From: Halorarius halobius
Lineage (GTDB): Archaea; Halobacteriota; Halobacteria; Halobacteriales; Haloarculaceae
Length of the DNA stretch: 64,000 bases
Direction: 5' to 3'
Assembly: GCF_024298865.1 (NCBI RefSeq)
Contig: NZ_CP101161.1
Location: forward strand, 3,493,227 to 3,557,226
The position numbers and the translations under genes are program-made. Every line of letters starts with the position of its first letter. Position 1 is the stretch's first letter. The notes under the pieces were generated by a model. That model did no database searches and was not told the origin of the DNA. It was given only the letters and a program-made list of their open reading frames with translations. Positions 35,988 to 45,742 of the stretch are shown here, piece by piece.

Positions 35988-37187
35988 ATGACCAAAATCC
36001 TCCACGTCAGTGACACGCACCTCGGCAACAGGCAATACCGGAGTAACACCAGACGGTCTGATTTTGCAGACGCTTTCGATGCGACGGTAGATATTGCTAT
36101 TGAAGAGGAAGTCGACGCAGTCATCCATACGGGAGACCTCTTTGACGACCCATCTCCCGACGTACCCACGGTTAATCGATGTCTCGATACTGTTTCTCGG
36201 CTTGCTGAGGCCGATATTCCGTTCTTAGCTATCGTCGGGAATCACGAGCGAAAGCGAGACGAGCAATGGATGGACATCATCAAGCGGTTCGGGAACACTA
36301 CACGACTCTCTCCGTCGCCCACGCGTATATCAGGCAAGGACGGGGCGAATCCCGTTGACCTGTATGGATTCGACGCAGTTCGGTCGCCGGCGTGGGATAA
36401 CTACGATTTCACGATGGAGGAGCCCGAAGACGACGATGGCGTCTCACTGCTCTGTATGCACGAACTCTTCGAGCCGTTGGTTCCGCCTCACCGAGGAGAC
36501 CCCTATCATCTCGAAGAGTTCCTCGACCGGCTGAACTTCCTACCAGACGGTCTCGCGCTCGGGGACTACCACTCGACGTGCAACACGGACGTGGATGGAG
36601 TCAAGGCGTTCTACCCGGGCGCGACGGAACGCACTAAGGTTTCCGAAAGTCGCGACCCTTGCGTCTACGTAATAGAGGTGGCGAACGGCGACTTCTCACT
36701 CCGCACGCGGACCGTCGAGAGCGCAGGCCGAGAGAATGTCCCGCGTGACTTCCTCGTAGTGAACATCGAATTCGAGGACGGCCACGGTATCGACCACGTT
36801 GAGCAGCGAATCGAGGAAGAAGCACAGGGAGAATCCATCTCGGAAAAGGTGGTCGTCGTCCGACTGCGCGGAGAAGATGTTCCGGTTACGGTCAATGATG
36901 TGTACGAACTCCTCGCTCAGAAGGACGTTGCAGTCCCACACGTCGACGACAAACGGCAGGTCAACGTCGAGTTCGACTTCGACTGGGAAGATGGAGAAAT
37001 CGACGACATCGACCAGATGCTCGACGAGGAACTCTCTGAGTTGAGTTTGTCCAACCTAACGGCAGAAGCGGAAGACCTCGTCCGTGACGAATCTGTGGAC
37101 GACGACGAAATCCGAGTCGAGATGAATCACCGGATTCGGACGGCACAGGAGGACAGATGGGGAGAAGCGACGCTGGAGGAGCGATAG
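35988..37187 (+). CDS. mre11: Mre11-like nuclease (accessory copy)
   Basis: This 399-residue protein starts MTKILHVSDTHLG (Asp9, His11), with HTGDLFD (Asp50), GNHE (Asn85-His86; the usual GNHD has Asp at 87), CMHELFEP and LALGDYHST. Residues about 240-399 form the capping and C-terminal Rad50-interacting region. With Rad50 encoded 9 nt downstream it should form an ATP-regulated double-strand break nuclease. It heads a four-gene operon (Mre11, Rad50, NurA, HerA) in the mobile region, so it is likely a defence- or element-associated paralogue rather than the housekeeping copy. Confidence 0.88.
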   Translation: MTKILHVSDTHLGNRQYRSNTRRSDFADAFDATVDIAIEEEVDAVIHTGDLFDDPSPDVPTVNRCLDTVSRLAEADIPFLAIVGNHERKRDEQWMDIIKRFGNTTRLSPSPTRISGKDGANPVDLYGFDAVRSPAWDNYDFTMEEPEDDDGVSLLCMHELFEPLVPPHRGDPYHLEEFLDRLNFLPDGLALGDYHSTCNTDVDGVKAFYPGATERTKVSESRDPCVYVIEVANGDFSLRTRTVESAGRENVPRDFLVVNIEFEDGHGIDHVEQRIEEEAQGESISEKVVVVRLRGEDVPVTVNDVYELLAQKDVAVPHVDDKRQVNVEFDFDWEDGEIDDIDQMLDEELSELSLSNLTAEAEDLVRDESVDDDEIRVEMNHRIRTAQEDRWGEATLEER

Positions 37188-37196
37188 GGGGAGACA

Positions 37197-39932
37197 ATGC
37201 ATTTCAAATCACTCACACTGGAAGGCATCCGAAGCTACGAACAAGAGACGGTAGAGTTCGAGACAGGAGAGAACCTCATCTTCGGCCCGAACGGTGCGGG
37301 CAAATCGACTATACTACAGGGCCTGTTTGGAGGTCTCTTTCAGACGAACATTACGAAGAAGGAGGTAAACAACGATTTCAATCTCGCCGAACTCGTCCGC
37401 AAGCAGGCAGAGTCCGGCCGTATTGAGCTTGCCTTCGTAATCGGTGGGGAGGAGTTCTCTGTCGAATGGGAAATCAAGAAACAGTTCGACGACGAAGGGG
37501 TGGTCACTGGGGCTAAGACAAAAAGCGGGTATCCGAAGCTCTCCTCGCCTGCTCTTGACGAATCTATCTCCGGCTTCAATGACGTTCAGGACGAGATTCA
37601 GCGAATCATCGGTATGGACGCCAAATCATTCGTTAACTCCGTGTACGTCCAGCAGGGCGATATCACTCGCCTGATTCACGCTGATACAGAAACCCGCCGT
37701 GAGATTCTGGATGGGTTGCTCGGTCTCGACCGGATGGACGAACTTATCGGCAGAGTGGATAAAGCTCGGAAAGAGTACGGAAAGGCCGAGCGTGATGCAA
37801 AGACCCGACTTGATGATACGCAGAAGCGAATAGACGACCTCCCGGAGACTTCTACACTCGACGAGAAGATTCAGGACCTACGTGCGGAGGAGTCTGAACT
37901 GGATGGCGAAATCGAGGAGCTCGATGAGAAAATCGACCGCTTGGAGGAGCGGAAGGGGGAGAACGAGGACCAGCTAGAGAGGATTGGTGACCTGCAGGGG
38001 AACCTCGATGAAGCCAAGGAGCAATTGAGCAAGGCAAAGAAGGAACATGAAGGCCACAAGGACGACCTCGACATTGAGAAGGCACAGAAATCGACCCGGG
38101 AAGACGAACTGAAGGAGAAGCGCGAGGCACTTACCCAAGCCCGAGATGCTGAAATCGTTGAAGATATCGACCTCTCAGACAAAGAGGTAGCCGAAAACGC
38201 ATTGGAGCAAGCAGATTCAGCTGCCGAAGATGCACGGTCGGCCGTCCAATCTATTGAGGAAGGCGAACTTTCGAATCTGGAGACCGAACTGCAGTACCTT
38301 AATCGTGATATCACGGACAAAGTTGGCGAAATCCAAGAGAAGTGGTCAGAGATAACTGACCTAAAAACCGAGAAGGCTGACGCCGAGGCACGCTTAGAGG
38401 ATGCCCAGAAGAGGGTACGAGAGCTGGAATCCAAACTCGATGAGGAGCGGGATGATATCCAAACAGCTGCCTCTGAACTCGGACTCCCCGCCGATGCTAC
38501 CCTTGACGAGTTAGCGGAGACGCACATTCCGCAAAAACGTGAGTCACTGAGCAAACGACGTGAAGAGGTTCGCCAGAAGATTGGCCAGCTGGAGACGCTA
38601 GAAGAGCAGGTCGATGAACTGGCTGAGACCGGCCAGTGTCCCGTCTGCAATGCTACTGAGGAAGCCCACGATATCGATGCGGAGTCGGTCGCGGCGGAGC
38701 ATCGTGAGGAGCTACGAGGAGCGAAGGACGAACTCTCGGCGCTCGACGATACCAAAGAGGCGTTGGAAGAGCTGGATGGCGCAGTCTCTGACGCACGTAC
38801 ACTCCGTGATGGAGAACTCGACGAGGCAGAGCAGAAGGTTGAAGAGCTCGATACCGCAGTAGCAGAAGCTGAAACGGGCATCAACGAGAAGTACGACGAC
38901 CTCGAAACCCTGAGTAAGGAACTTGACTCGCTAAAATCCGAGGAGGAGGCGAAGGAGCAAGAGCGTGATGACGCTGAGGAGCGTTTGACAGAGGCTCGCG
39001 AGAAAGCGGAATCTGCCGAGGCAAAGGAGAAGGCCATCCAGAAGGTCGTTGACCTCTACGGAGAGATTGACGAGATTCGGGGAGACATCGAGCAACACGA
39101 GAAGAATATCGAGAATCTTCGGAAGCTTCGCCGTCAGGCTCACAAGCGGGTTACCGAACTCGAAGATGAGGTCGACGAACTCGAAGAAGAACTGGGCGAC
39201 CTCGACGCTGATGAACTCCGTAGTGAGATTGAAGAGATTGAGGGCTACATCGAGGAGTTCGAATCAGACAAAGAAGACGCAGAGGGGCGTCTGGAAGATG
39301 TGAAAGAGGAAATCGTCGAGCATCAGCAGACTAAGAAGCAGGTTCAACAGGAGAAAGAGCGGAAGGCAATGCTCCAAGAGCAGATTGCATGGGCTGGCGA
39401 CCTCGTCGAGGAGGCAAAGGAAGTCAAGTCGACATACAAGGAGGTCCGCGGTAAGCTCCGGAAGCGGAACTTAGCGAAGCTCAACAAGTACACGAACGAG
39501 ATGTTCTCGGACCTCTATCAGAGCCAGTCCTACCGCGGGGTCCAGATTGACAAAAAGTACAACATCCATCTCGTCGCCGCTGATGGTGAGTTGCTCGAAC
39601 CAGAACTCTCCAGCGGGGGAGAGTCGACCATCTTGAATCTCGCACTACGTGCAGGTGTTTACCGTATCATCGCGCAACGCGATGGGGTTGCTGGAGCTGC
39701 ACTCCCCCCGTTCATTCTGGACGAGCCGACCACGTTCCTTGACGAGGACCACGTCGGAGAGCTCCAGACGATGATTGACACGATTAGCGACTGGGACGTA
39801 CCGCAAGTGCTCGTTGTCAGCCATAACGAACACCTCATCGAAAACAGCGACAATGCGATACAGGTCGAGAAGAATCCTGCCACGGAAACGAGCCGTGTCA
39901 TCCGCCCGGACCGAGAGGAGGTCGTGGCCTGA
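37197..39932 (+). CDS. rad50: Rad50-like SMC ATPase with zinc hook
   Basis: This 911-residue protein has Walker A GPNGAGKS at 30-37, the Rad50-family NSVYVQQGDI (Q-loop region), long coiled coils either side of a zinc-hook CPVC at residues 481-484, signature LSSGGES at about 804-810, and Walker B FILDEPTTFLD from 839, with the SHNEH switch His downstream. Everything needed for an intact Rad50 is present. It lies 9 nt after the Mre11-like gene and partners with it. Codon use and GC are lower than in core genes. Confidence 0.93.
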   Translation: MHFKSLTLEGIRSYEQETVEFETGENLIFGPNGAGKSTILQGLFGGLFQTNITKKEVNNDFNLAELVRKQAESGRIELAFVIGGEEFSVEWEIKKQFDDEGVVTGAKTKSGYPKLSSPALDESISGFNDVQDEIQRIIGMDAKSFVNSVYVQQGDITRLIHADTETRREILDGLLGLDRMDELIGRVDKARKEYGKAERDAKTRLDDTQKRIDDLPETSTLDEKIQDLRAEESELDGEIEELDEKIDRLEERKGENEDQLERIGDLQGNLDEAKEQLSKAKKEHEGHKDDLDIEKAQKSTREDELKEKREALTQARDAEIVEDIDLSDKEVAENALEQADSAAEDARSAVQSIEEGELSNLETELQYLNRDITDKVGEIQEKWSEITDLKTEKADAEARLEDAQKRVRELESKLDEERDDIQTAASELGLPADATLDELAETHIPQKRESLSKRREEVRQKIGQLETLEEQVDELAETGQCPVCNATEEAHDIDAESVAAEHREELRGAKDELSALDDTKEALEELDGAVSDARTLRDGELDEAEQKVEELDTAVAEAETGINEKYDDLETLSKELDSLKSEEEAKEQERDDAEERLTEAREKAESAEAKEKAIQKVVDLYGEIDEIRGDIEQHEKNIENLRKLRRQAHKRVTELEDEVDELEEELGDLDADELRSEIEEIEGYIEEFESDKEDAEGRLEDVKEEIVEHQQTKKQVQQEKERKAMLQEQIAWAGDLVEEAKEVKSTYKEVRGKLRKRNLAKLNKYTNEMFSDLYQSQSYRGVQIDKKYNIHLVAADGELLEPELSSGGESTILNLALRAGVYRIIAQRDGVAGAALPPFILDEPTTFLDEDHVGELQTMIDTISDWDVPQVLVVSHNEHLIENSDNAIQVEKNPATETSRVIRPDREEVVA

Positions 39933-39971
39933 GACGATGGTCTGCAAGATTTCGCCGGGGGCTGGTGCTCG

Positions 39972-41276
39972 ATGACCGATTTCGGAGCCTACGCGGCTCT
40001 TCAAGAAATGTTCACCGAGCTCAATCACGCGGTTGGGGAGTTTGAAGAAGACCCCCGTGTGACAGCAGAGGAGGCTCTCGCTCACTTCAGCCTCCCCGGA
40101 GGACATATTGAGCCACTTCTCCCTGATGACGAGGAGTTCGGAGTGGCTCACGAGCCAATCTCAGAAATATACGACTGGGACGACCCGTGGCCAATATCCT
40201 ACGGCATCGATGGGTCGACCACTCGGTCATTACAGTTCAACAACGGGCTACTGGTCGGAGCGAGCGTTGCAAAGCTTGGAGTTTCCGGGGAATCCGACCA
40301 CGCCGACCTAGCCAATCAGGCGACTACGACGCTCGTCGCTCACCTGAACGAAGAGGAATTTTCGTTGAGCGACATCGATACCGCATCGCTCGACATCCCC
40401 GAGGGCATCGATGCACACCTCTTTCAATTCCCACCCTGCGAGCGGACCAGCCGACTGGAAGAGTACGTCGTGGAAGTTTCGCGGACCTACGCTGAAGGCC
40501 GGCATGCCTTCGAGATGGCGGGTGAAATCGATGGGCCGCTATTCATCGATGGCCCGCTCTATCCGAATCCAGCGTTCGGATGGATGCTCTTCGAGCAGGT
40601 CGGCGAAGGTCCCCGTCGTATGACCGAGATTTGGCCCGAGATGGTCTCCGACATTCTCCAGAATTACGTCAAGACCGTTGAGATAATGCACCGGAGAGAC
40701 CTCCCAATCGTCGGTATCACGAAGACAAGTGGGTCCGCGGTTGCGCTTGATGCGTTAGAGACGAAGATTGAGGAGGCAGATGTCGATGTAAGCGTTCCAC
40801 TTCCGTGGACCAATGACCATCAGCTGTTCAACGACGCACTGTTTACGATGGAGGACAAGCACGGCGACTGCGGGTCGCTCATCAGTTACACACCGTGGCT
40901 CCTCCAAACGAGGCAGACGGTTCGAGGAACGCCGGTCGTTCCGTTCGAGACATTCGATATCGAACTCAAACACGGTGACGCCCGTGAGTACCAGCGAGCG
41001 TTCTTCTACGCTCGTACTCCTATGACGGACAACGTGATGCGGGTAGAGGCCCCGTATATGCTGGTTCGAGAACAGTCGCAACGGGAACGGATTCAGCAGA
41101 AACTCCTTGTCGAACTCGCCCAACAGCAGAAGGAACCACGTGCAATCACACACGCCGACGAGATGGCCCGCATCACCCGCGGGGACCGGAACAACCTCCG
41201 ACGGCTCCTCGGCTCGGTTCGAGCGCTGGAGGACTACAACGAAAAACGAGGATTCCGAGATATGGAGGCGGAGTAA
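39972..41276 (+). CDS. nurA: NurA-domain nuclease
   Basis: This 434-residue protein shows the NurA core: YGIDGSTTRSLQFNNGLLVG with Asp80, FIDGPLYPNP with Asp193, and a later IVGITKTSGS and SYTPW region. NurA is a 5'-3' exo/endonuclease acting with HerA in DNA end resection. It is encoded between Rad50 and HerA, the classic archaeal end-resection set. The N-terminal 70 residues are acidic and helical. Confidence 0.85.
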   Translation: MTDFGAYAALQEMFTELNHAVGEFEEDPRVTAEEALAHFSLPGGHIEPLLPDDEEFGVAHEPISEIYDWDDPWPISYGIDGSTTRSLQFNNGLLVGASVAKLGVSGESDHADLANQATTTLVAHLNEEEFSLSDIDTASLDIPEGIDAHLFQFPPCERTSRLEEYVVEVSRTYAEGRHAFEMAGEIDGPLFIDGPLYPNPAFGWMLFEQVGEGPRRMTEIWPEMVSDILQNYVKTVEIMHRRDLPIVGITKTSGSAVALDALETKIEEADVDVSVPLPWTNDHQLFNDALFTMEDKHGDCGSLISYTPWLLQTRQTVRGTPVVPFETFDIELKHGDAREYQRAFFYARTPMTDNVMRVEAPYMLVREQSQRERIQQKLLVELAQQQKEPRAITHADEMARITRGDRNNLRRLLGSVRALEDYNEKRGFRDMEAE

Positions 41277-41350
41277 ATGAGCCGACCAACCTCGACTACC
41301 CTGCGAACAGCCACCCAAAACAATCCTCAACTGACGGAGTCATTCAACCC

Positions 41351-43228
41351 ATGACCGACGATATCCTCGACGAAGTTCGGCAGGAACGAGAGCAAGAACA
41401 ATCGGAAGCGGAGCCTCGGGATATACCCGCACCTTTCGGCGACTACGAGGGCCATCGCGTGGGCCACATAACTGCACAGGATGAGCCAATCATCGTCGAT
41501 AGGGAGGACTCACACATCCGTGCGTTCATCGATTCGACCTATCGAGATGACGTACGTCTCGGGAACTATCTCCGCATCCCATACCCAGTGAGCGAGGACC
41601 AAGACGAGGAGTTCTCTACCTCTATGCTCGTCGGGGTAATCAACCGACTGGAGTACGCAACGGTGGCGAATATCACCGATAAGCAAGATGGGGGGTATCG
41701 CCACGAACCCGGGGAACAGTCGTTCTCGTATGTCGCCGAAATCGAGCCAATCAGCACTGTGACGCTAGATGTGGATACTGGAGACGATGACTCTCCGTTT
41801 GAACAGACGACCGTCGACAAGCCGCCTAAACCCGGCTGTGACGTGTACCTCGTCGAGGACGAGGAGTTCCTCCGAACGGCGCTCCGTATCCCTCATGAGG
41901 GTGCCTTCCTCGGCCACATGGCCGTAAGTGGTGACCGAATTCCAAGTGAGGACTCTCCACTTCCGTACTACCTCTTCAACCCGAATGCAACTGACGGGAA
42001 CGAAGACCTCGGCGAACCCGCGATTTTCCGTCACGCGCAGGTCGCGGGTAGCACGGGGTCGGGAAAAACACACGCCTCGAAGAACATTCTTCGGCAGCTC
42101 GCAACGGAGAAACGGTATACAATTGAGGTTCCCCCGGAGGAGCGGGAGCAGGACAACGTTGACGTACAAGACGAGCGTGTTCGAGGTCTCAACGTCACGG
42201 TCATCGACCCCGAAGGCGAGTACGTCGAGATGGGTGACGACCCCGCGGATGACGGATACACGCCCAACTTCAGAAACGACCTTGACGCGCAAAGTATCCG
42301 GCACGGCGGGATTCTTCAGGACCCCGATGTCGACTTTGAGGTCTTCGTGCCTCAGATTCAGGACACGAATATCACCCACAACAACGCCCGTTCATTCAAC
42401 ATACCGTTCGAAATTGTTCAGACGAATCGCCAGCTCCTCTATTCATCCAAACCGCCAGAGCGGACGCGGTCGGCCATCAACCAGACAATCTCACGATACT
42501 TCCGGGAGTGCAATGACCCCGACTCCGCAGTTGGAAACCCGCGGCCGACGTACCGGGAGTTCTCTCAGTATGCGGCTGACCTTCTCGCTGATGCAGAGAC
42601 CTCGCCCATCACGGAGAACGAGAGCGTTCTAATCGCTGCTCGGGAACGCATCGTTGACCAGTATGAATACAACCGAATCTTTGACCACGGGGCGGACGCG
42701 CTTACCGACCTCACGCAGCAGATGTTTGCACCCGGGCAGGTGACGGTCATCCCGACGGACCACCTACGCGGGAGTACGGACCGAATCGTTGTCTCGTGTC
42801 TGCTGGCACACATCGTTGAGAACAAGATTGGCAGCAATGTCGAGTATCCACACATCAAGGGCACACCGATGCTCTTGGCGCTGGACGAAGCGCACGAGTA
42901 CATCTCTGAGGCGAATGACCCCCGAGAGCGCTATCTTGTGTCCAACTTCCAGCAGGCGGCAAAACGCGGGCGGAAGGACAAGTTCGGACTCTACATCATC
43001 ACTCAGACTCCACAGGATATTGACGGCGAGATTCGCAAGCAGATGAATACACGAATCTATCTCGGATTGGAGAGGGACGTGGTTGAGAGCCACGACGTGT
43101 ACGTGCCGAAGGAATTCAAGGAATCTGTCACGCAGTTCAATAAGGGCCAGTTGGTTGTTAAACAGCCGGACGTTCGGCCGGTTGAGCTTGCTGGTCTGCC
43201 TGTTTGTCTAACGCTTCACAACAGTTGA
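41351..43228 (+). CDS. herA: HerA-like ATPase/translocase
   Basis: This 625-residue protein has a HerA barrel N-terminus (about 30-200) and a hexameric FtsK/HerA ATPase core with Walker A GSTGSGKT (residues 233-240), Walker B LLALDEAHEY (Asp512-Glu513) and TQTPQDIDGEIRKQMNTRIYLGL (arginine-finger region). HerA with NurA feeds DNA into the nuclease. It ends the four-gene operon 74 nt after NurA. Stand-alone HerA proteins also power several anti-phage systems, which fits the context. Confidence 0.9.
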   Translation: MTDDILDEVRQEREQEQSEAEPRDIPAPFGDYEGHRVGHITAQDEPIIVDREDSHIRAFIDSTYRDDVRLGNYLRIPYPVSEDQDEEFSTSMLVGVINRLEYATVANITDKQDGGYRHEPGEQSFSYVAEIEPISTVTLDVDTGDDDSPFEQTTVDKPPKPGCDVYLVEDEEFLRTALRIPHEGAFLGHMAVSGDRIPSEDSPLPYYLFNPNATDGNEDLGEPAIFRHAQVAGSTGSGKTHASKNILRQLATEKRYTIEVPPEEREQDNVDVQDERVRGLNVTVIDPEGEYVEMGDDPADDGYTPNFRNDLDAQSIRHGGILQDPDVDFEVFVPQIQDTNITHNNARSFNIPFEIVQTNRQLLYSSKPPERTRSAINQTISRYFRECNDPDSAVGNPRPTYREFSQYAADLLADAETSPITENESVLIAARERIVDQYEYNRIFDHGADALTDLTQQMFAPGQVTVIPTDHLRGSTDRIVVSCLLAHIVENKIGSNVEYPHIKGTPMLLALDEAHEYISEANDPRERYLVSNFQQAAKRGRKDKFGLYIITQTPQDIDGEIRKQMNTRIYLGLERDVVESHDVYVPKEFKESVTQFNKGQLVVKQPDVRPVELAGLPVCLTLHNS

Positions 43229-43358
43229 CATCCTCACTCAGCATAGGTCCAGAGTTCATGCGACTATTAGGAGAAAACTGGAGAAAGCTGCGAGCGCTCG
43301 GGCGGTTGTCCATATAATTAAGACATCTAAATTCATACACCGGTCTGTTGCGAAATAC

Positions 43359-44240
43359 ATGCCGAGTGTCGAATACAAAATCTCGTCAGAGCTGAACGTT
43401 CGAGAGGCCTTCAGTCAGGCTGCTGAGGACCTCGGCTACACAATCCTTGTTTCCCGAGGTCCATGCCCAGACTACACGCTCCGCGTTGAGGAAGGTGCAC
43501 CGCTCGGGGAACCCGGGGACACCCTTCGAGTTGAGGCTGAGAAGTTGGCATCGGACTTCATCAGCCATGGTCACGACGTGGATGAGGACAACGTTGACGC
43601 AATCTTCTGCTGGCGTGACGACCTCGGTGACCGCTCTCCAGCCCCTGTACTGGCTCTTGAAGATTTCATCGATGCTGACGACACCCTTGGACATCCTGCC
43701 GTGACGCTGGCAACCTACCGAGACGGAGACCTCCAAAAGCGGTTTGTTGGGCGGGATACTGGAGAATCCGAACGGTACAAATTACTCTGGGAGAATCTCG
43801 ATGACGGCCGAACAATTGAGTCCAATTCTCCATCCATGGACCGCCCTCAACTGAAGGCGTTAGTTAATGAGATTCCTCAGGATATCCGAGAGGCTGCGTT
43901 TGTTGAGGGTGATTACGAGACGCTCGCCGAATGGGCGCGTGATACCTATGGTGACACGACTATTACGAACGGTTATAATATTGCAGAGGTAGAGACTCCG
44001 GATGGAGGACGCATAGCATTCCGGCTTATCGGTTCGAATACTGATTTCCGTCTCCACCACTGGGACCAATCGAACACTCATACCTCCCGCAGTCCTGTGA
44101 ATCTCTCTCCGCATGAGTTCTCTTCGCTATTCACCTCTATCCCACGTGAGGTTCGAGTATCTGTGTTCAGAGACCTTGACATGGATTCGCTCGCCGCTTA
44201 TCTCTCAGAGAGAGCAACCTCCGACGCACTGCCGGAATAG
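43359..44240 (+). CDS. Predicted PD-(D/E)XK-type nuclease, unknown system
   Basis: This 293-residue protein has a putative restriction-endonuclease core in the first 90 residues: Pro38-Asp39 in GPCPDYTLRVEEG, then Glu59-x-Glu61 in LRVEAEKLASDFISHGHD, followed by DAIFCWRDD. The SxxFxxHGH...IFCW pattern recurs in small uncharacterised nuclease-like domains. The rest (about 150-293) has no recognisable motif. It is 130 nt downstream of herA in the same direction and may be an additional effector of that operon or a separate unit. Confidence 0.6.
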   Translation: MPSVEYKISSELNVREAFSQAAEDLGYTILVSRGPCPDYTLRVEEGAPLGEPGDTLRVEAEKLASDFISHGHDVDEDNVDAIFCWRDDLGDRSPAPVLALEDFIDADDTLGHPAVTLATYRDGDLQKRFVGRDTGESERYKLLWENLDDGRTIESNSPSMDRPQLKALVNEIPQDIREAAFVEGDYETLAEWARDTYGDTTITNGYNIAEVETPDGGRIAFRLIGSNTDFRLHHWDQSNTHTSRSPVNLSPHEFSSLFTSIPREVRVSVFRDLDMDSLAAYLSERATSDALPE

Positions 44241-44319
44241 GCTACGGTTACCACTTTACTTTCGTCAGAACATCCGTCGATAGCACGGTCTCGATTATTG
44301 GGATTTCAACGGAGTCACG

Positions 44320-45249
44320 CTACCCTATCGTCACTCCCGAGAAATCTTCTCCAGCAGGATACGTGAGGCGGAATGCCCACTCTTTACTGGTGTCATAGTC
44401 GAATATCTCGTCTATCTCGAAGTCGTGGAACGAGTTCACTTCGATACGTGTTTCCTCGTCTCCGGGGTCGTCATCAGGACTATCTCGTCGTATCCGAACG
44501 ATTTGGTCGAGGAGGAGATAGTTGATATAGCAAAGCTGTAGGAATAGTTCGTAGTCGAACCCGCTCATTACACGATTCAGCTTGAGATATACCTCGCTAT
44601 CTTCACGGTGGACCTCCTCCTCTTCGAGGTACACGTGCGTGGTTCCTTCTCTCGCGAATGCGACTGGCCCTGTCTCTCCCCCCGGCTCCTTCTCTGGAGC
44701 CATTTTAATGCTACCTCCACTCGTCGAAAGCCGGAGCCCGTGCTTGTACTCGTTGTAGATGTCGTTGTCCAAGTACCAATGACTCATCCGCGAGAGGTAC
44801 TCCGATATGAAGGTGAGTGACTCCTCTTTCGTGCCTTCATGTTCCTCGGGAACCCTTAGTCCGGGATAGAATATCTCCTCTAGTGCTCCGTCTTCCCAAT
44901 CTTCGTCTACGACGGTTTCGCGTATGAAATCAGCAATCTCGCCCACTCGGATGTGTTTCATTTCGAGCCACGGAACCACGCTGTTGCAAACTCCCAACAG
45001 CATATACAGAGATTCTGTAATGTGGTAGAATGTGAATACAATCTCACTCTCGATTGCTTGATGAAAGGCTTCTACCGACTTCTCTTCGAGTTCCTCGTCA
45101 CCGAGTTCCTCGAAGAATTTCTCGGTGTTCTCCAGCAGAAGGTCGTAGGTCTTGATTTTGAAGAACCAGTGGTCTGTATCGTAGTTCATCCAGAACTCTC
45201 GGTTTAGCCGCTCTCTTGACTCATCGGATAGTGGGTAGTGCAAGGCCAT
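44320..45249 (-). CDS. Hypothetical accessory protein
   Basis: This 309-residue acidic protein has mostly helical character: an N-terminal region LSDESRERLNREFWMNYD, a central aromatic helix (EIVFTFYHITESLYMLLG) and a late FDYELFLQLCYINYLLLDQIVRIRR helix. I recognise no family and no catalytic motif. The start at 45249 is chosen because a TATA-like CTTATC (45273-45279, minus strand) lies about 25 nt upstream, leaving a leaderless ATG; an open frame continues to 45387. It stands alone in the defence-rich region. Confidence 0.65.
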   Translation of the reverse strand: MALHYPLSDESRERLNREFWMNYDTDHWFFKIKTYDLLLENTEKFFEELGDEELEEKSVEAFHQAIESEIVFTFYHITESLYMLLGVCNSVVPWLEMKHIRVGEIADFIRETVVDEDWEDGALEEIFYPGLRVPEEHEGTKEESLTFISEYLSRMSHWYLDNDIYNEYKHGLRLSTSGGSIKMAPEKEPGGETGPVAFAREGTTHVYLEEEEVHREDSEVYLKLNRVMSGFDYELFLQLCYINYLLLDQIVRIRRDSPDDDPGDEETRIEVNSFHDFEIDEIFDYDTSKEWAFRLTYPAGEDFSGVTIG

Positions 45250-45523
45250 AGAGGTGTAATTTGGATGGTTGGAGATAAGCCTCCGGCCACTCTGTTCTTC
45301 TGTAACAGCACCTGATTGGGGGACATCTCTATACCCCCATAGGCTTCTAGAACATCTGACATTTATCGGAGCGTAGTTAGAGACCATCTGCCCTGCCCGT
45401 GGAGGAGAGTTCGTTGCGCCGAGTCCGGCACGGTCATCTCCGGCATCGCCCTAGTTGTAGCGATTCTCCTGCGGTTCACTGATGACTATTCATTTATCAT
45501 TCCACAGTCGCTAAAGGTCGATA

Positions 45524-45742
45524 ATGCCAGATGCTGTTGATGCGGTGATAACCTCCATCATCGTCTTTACTCTGGCGTTCATCGGGATTGCCATCCTCGG
45601 AACCCTGCCTCCTGTCGATGGTCCACTCTCCGACGAGGCCGCACAATTTCGCGTAGGGATGGCGAACGTGCTGGTTCTGGCGGCGACACTGCTCGGCGGA
45701 CTCTCTCTGTTTATTATCGCTAAACTGGGGGATATACGATGA
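45524..45742 (+). CDS. Small two-helix membrane protein A
   Basis: This 72-residue protein has two hydrophobic helices (about 9-27 and 46-66) joined by a short polar loop (PPVDGPLSDEAAQFRVG). A TATA-like CATTTATC near 45490-45497 lies about 27 nt before the ATG. It overlaps the next small membrane protein by 4 nt, so the two are made together. The pair has holin- or small-toxin-like proportions, but no family is recognised. Confidence 0.65.
   Translation: MPDAVDAVITSIIVFTLAFIGIAILGTLPPVDGPLSDEAAQFRVGMANVLVLAATLLGGLSLFIIAKLGDIR

Noticed and set aside
37871..39037. Minus-strand Ser-rich frame of 388 codons inside rad50
   Set aside because: Ser-rich reading is the expected complement of Glu/Lys-rich coiled-coil codons.
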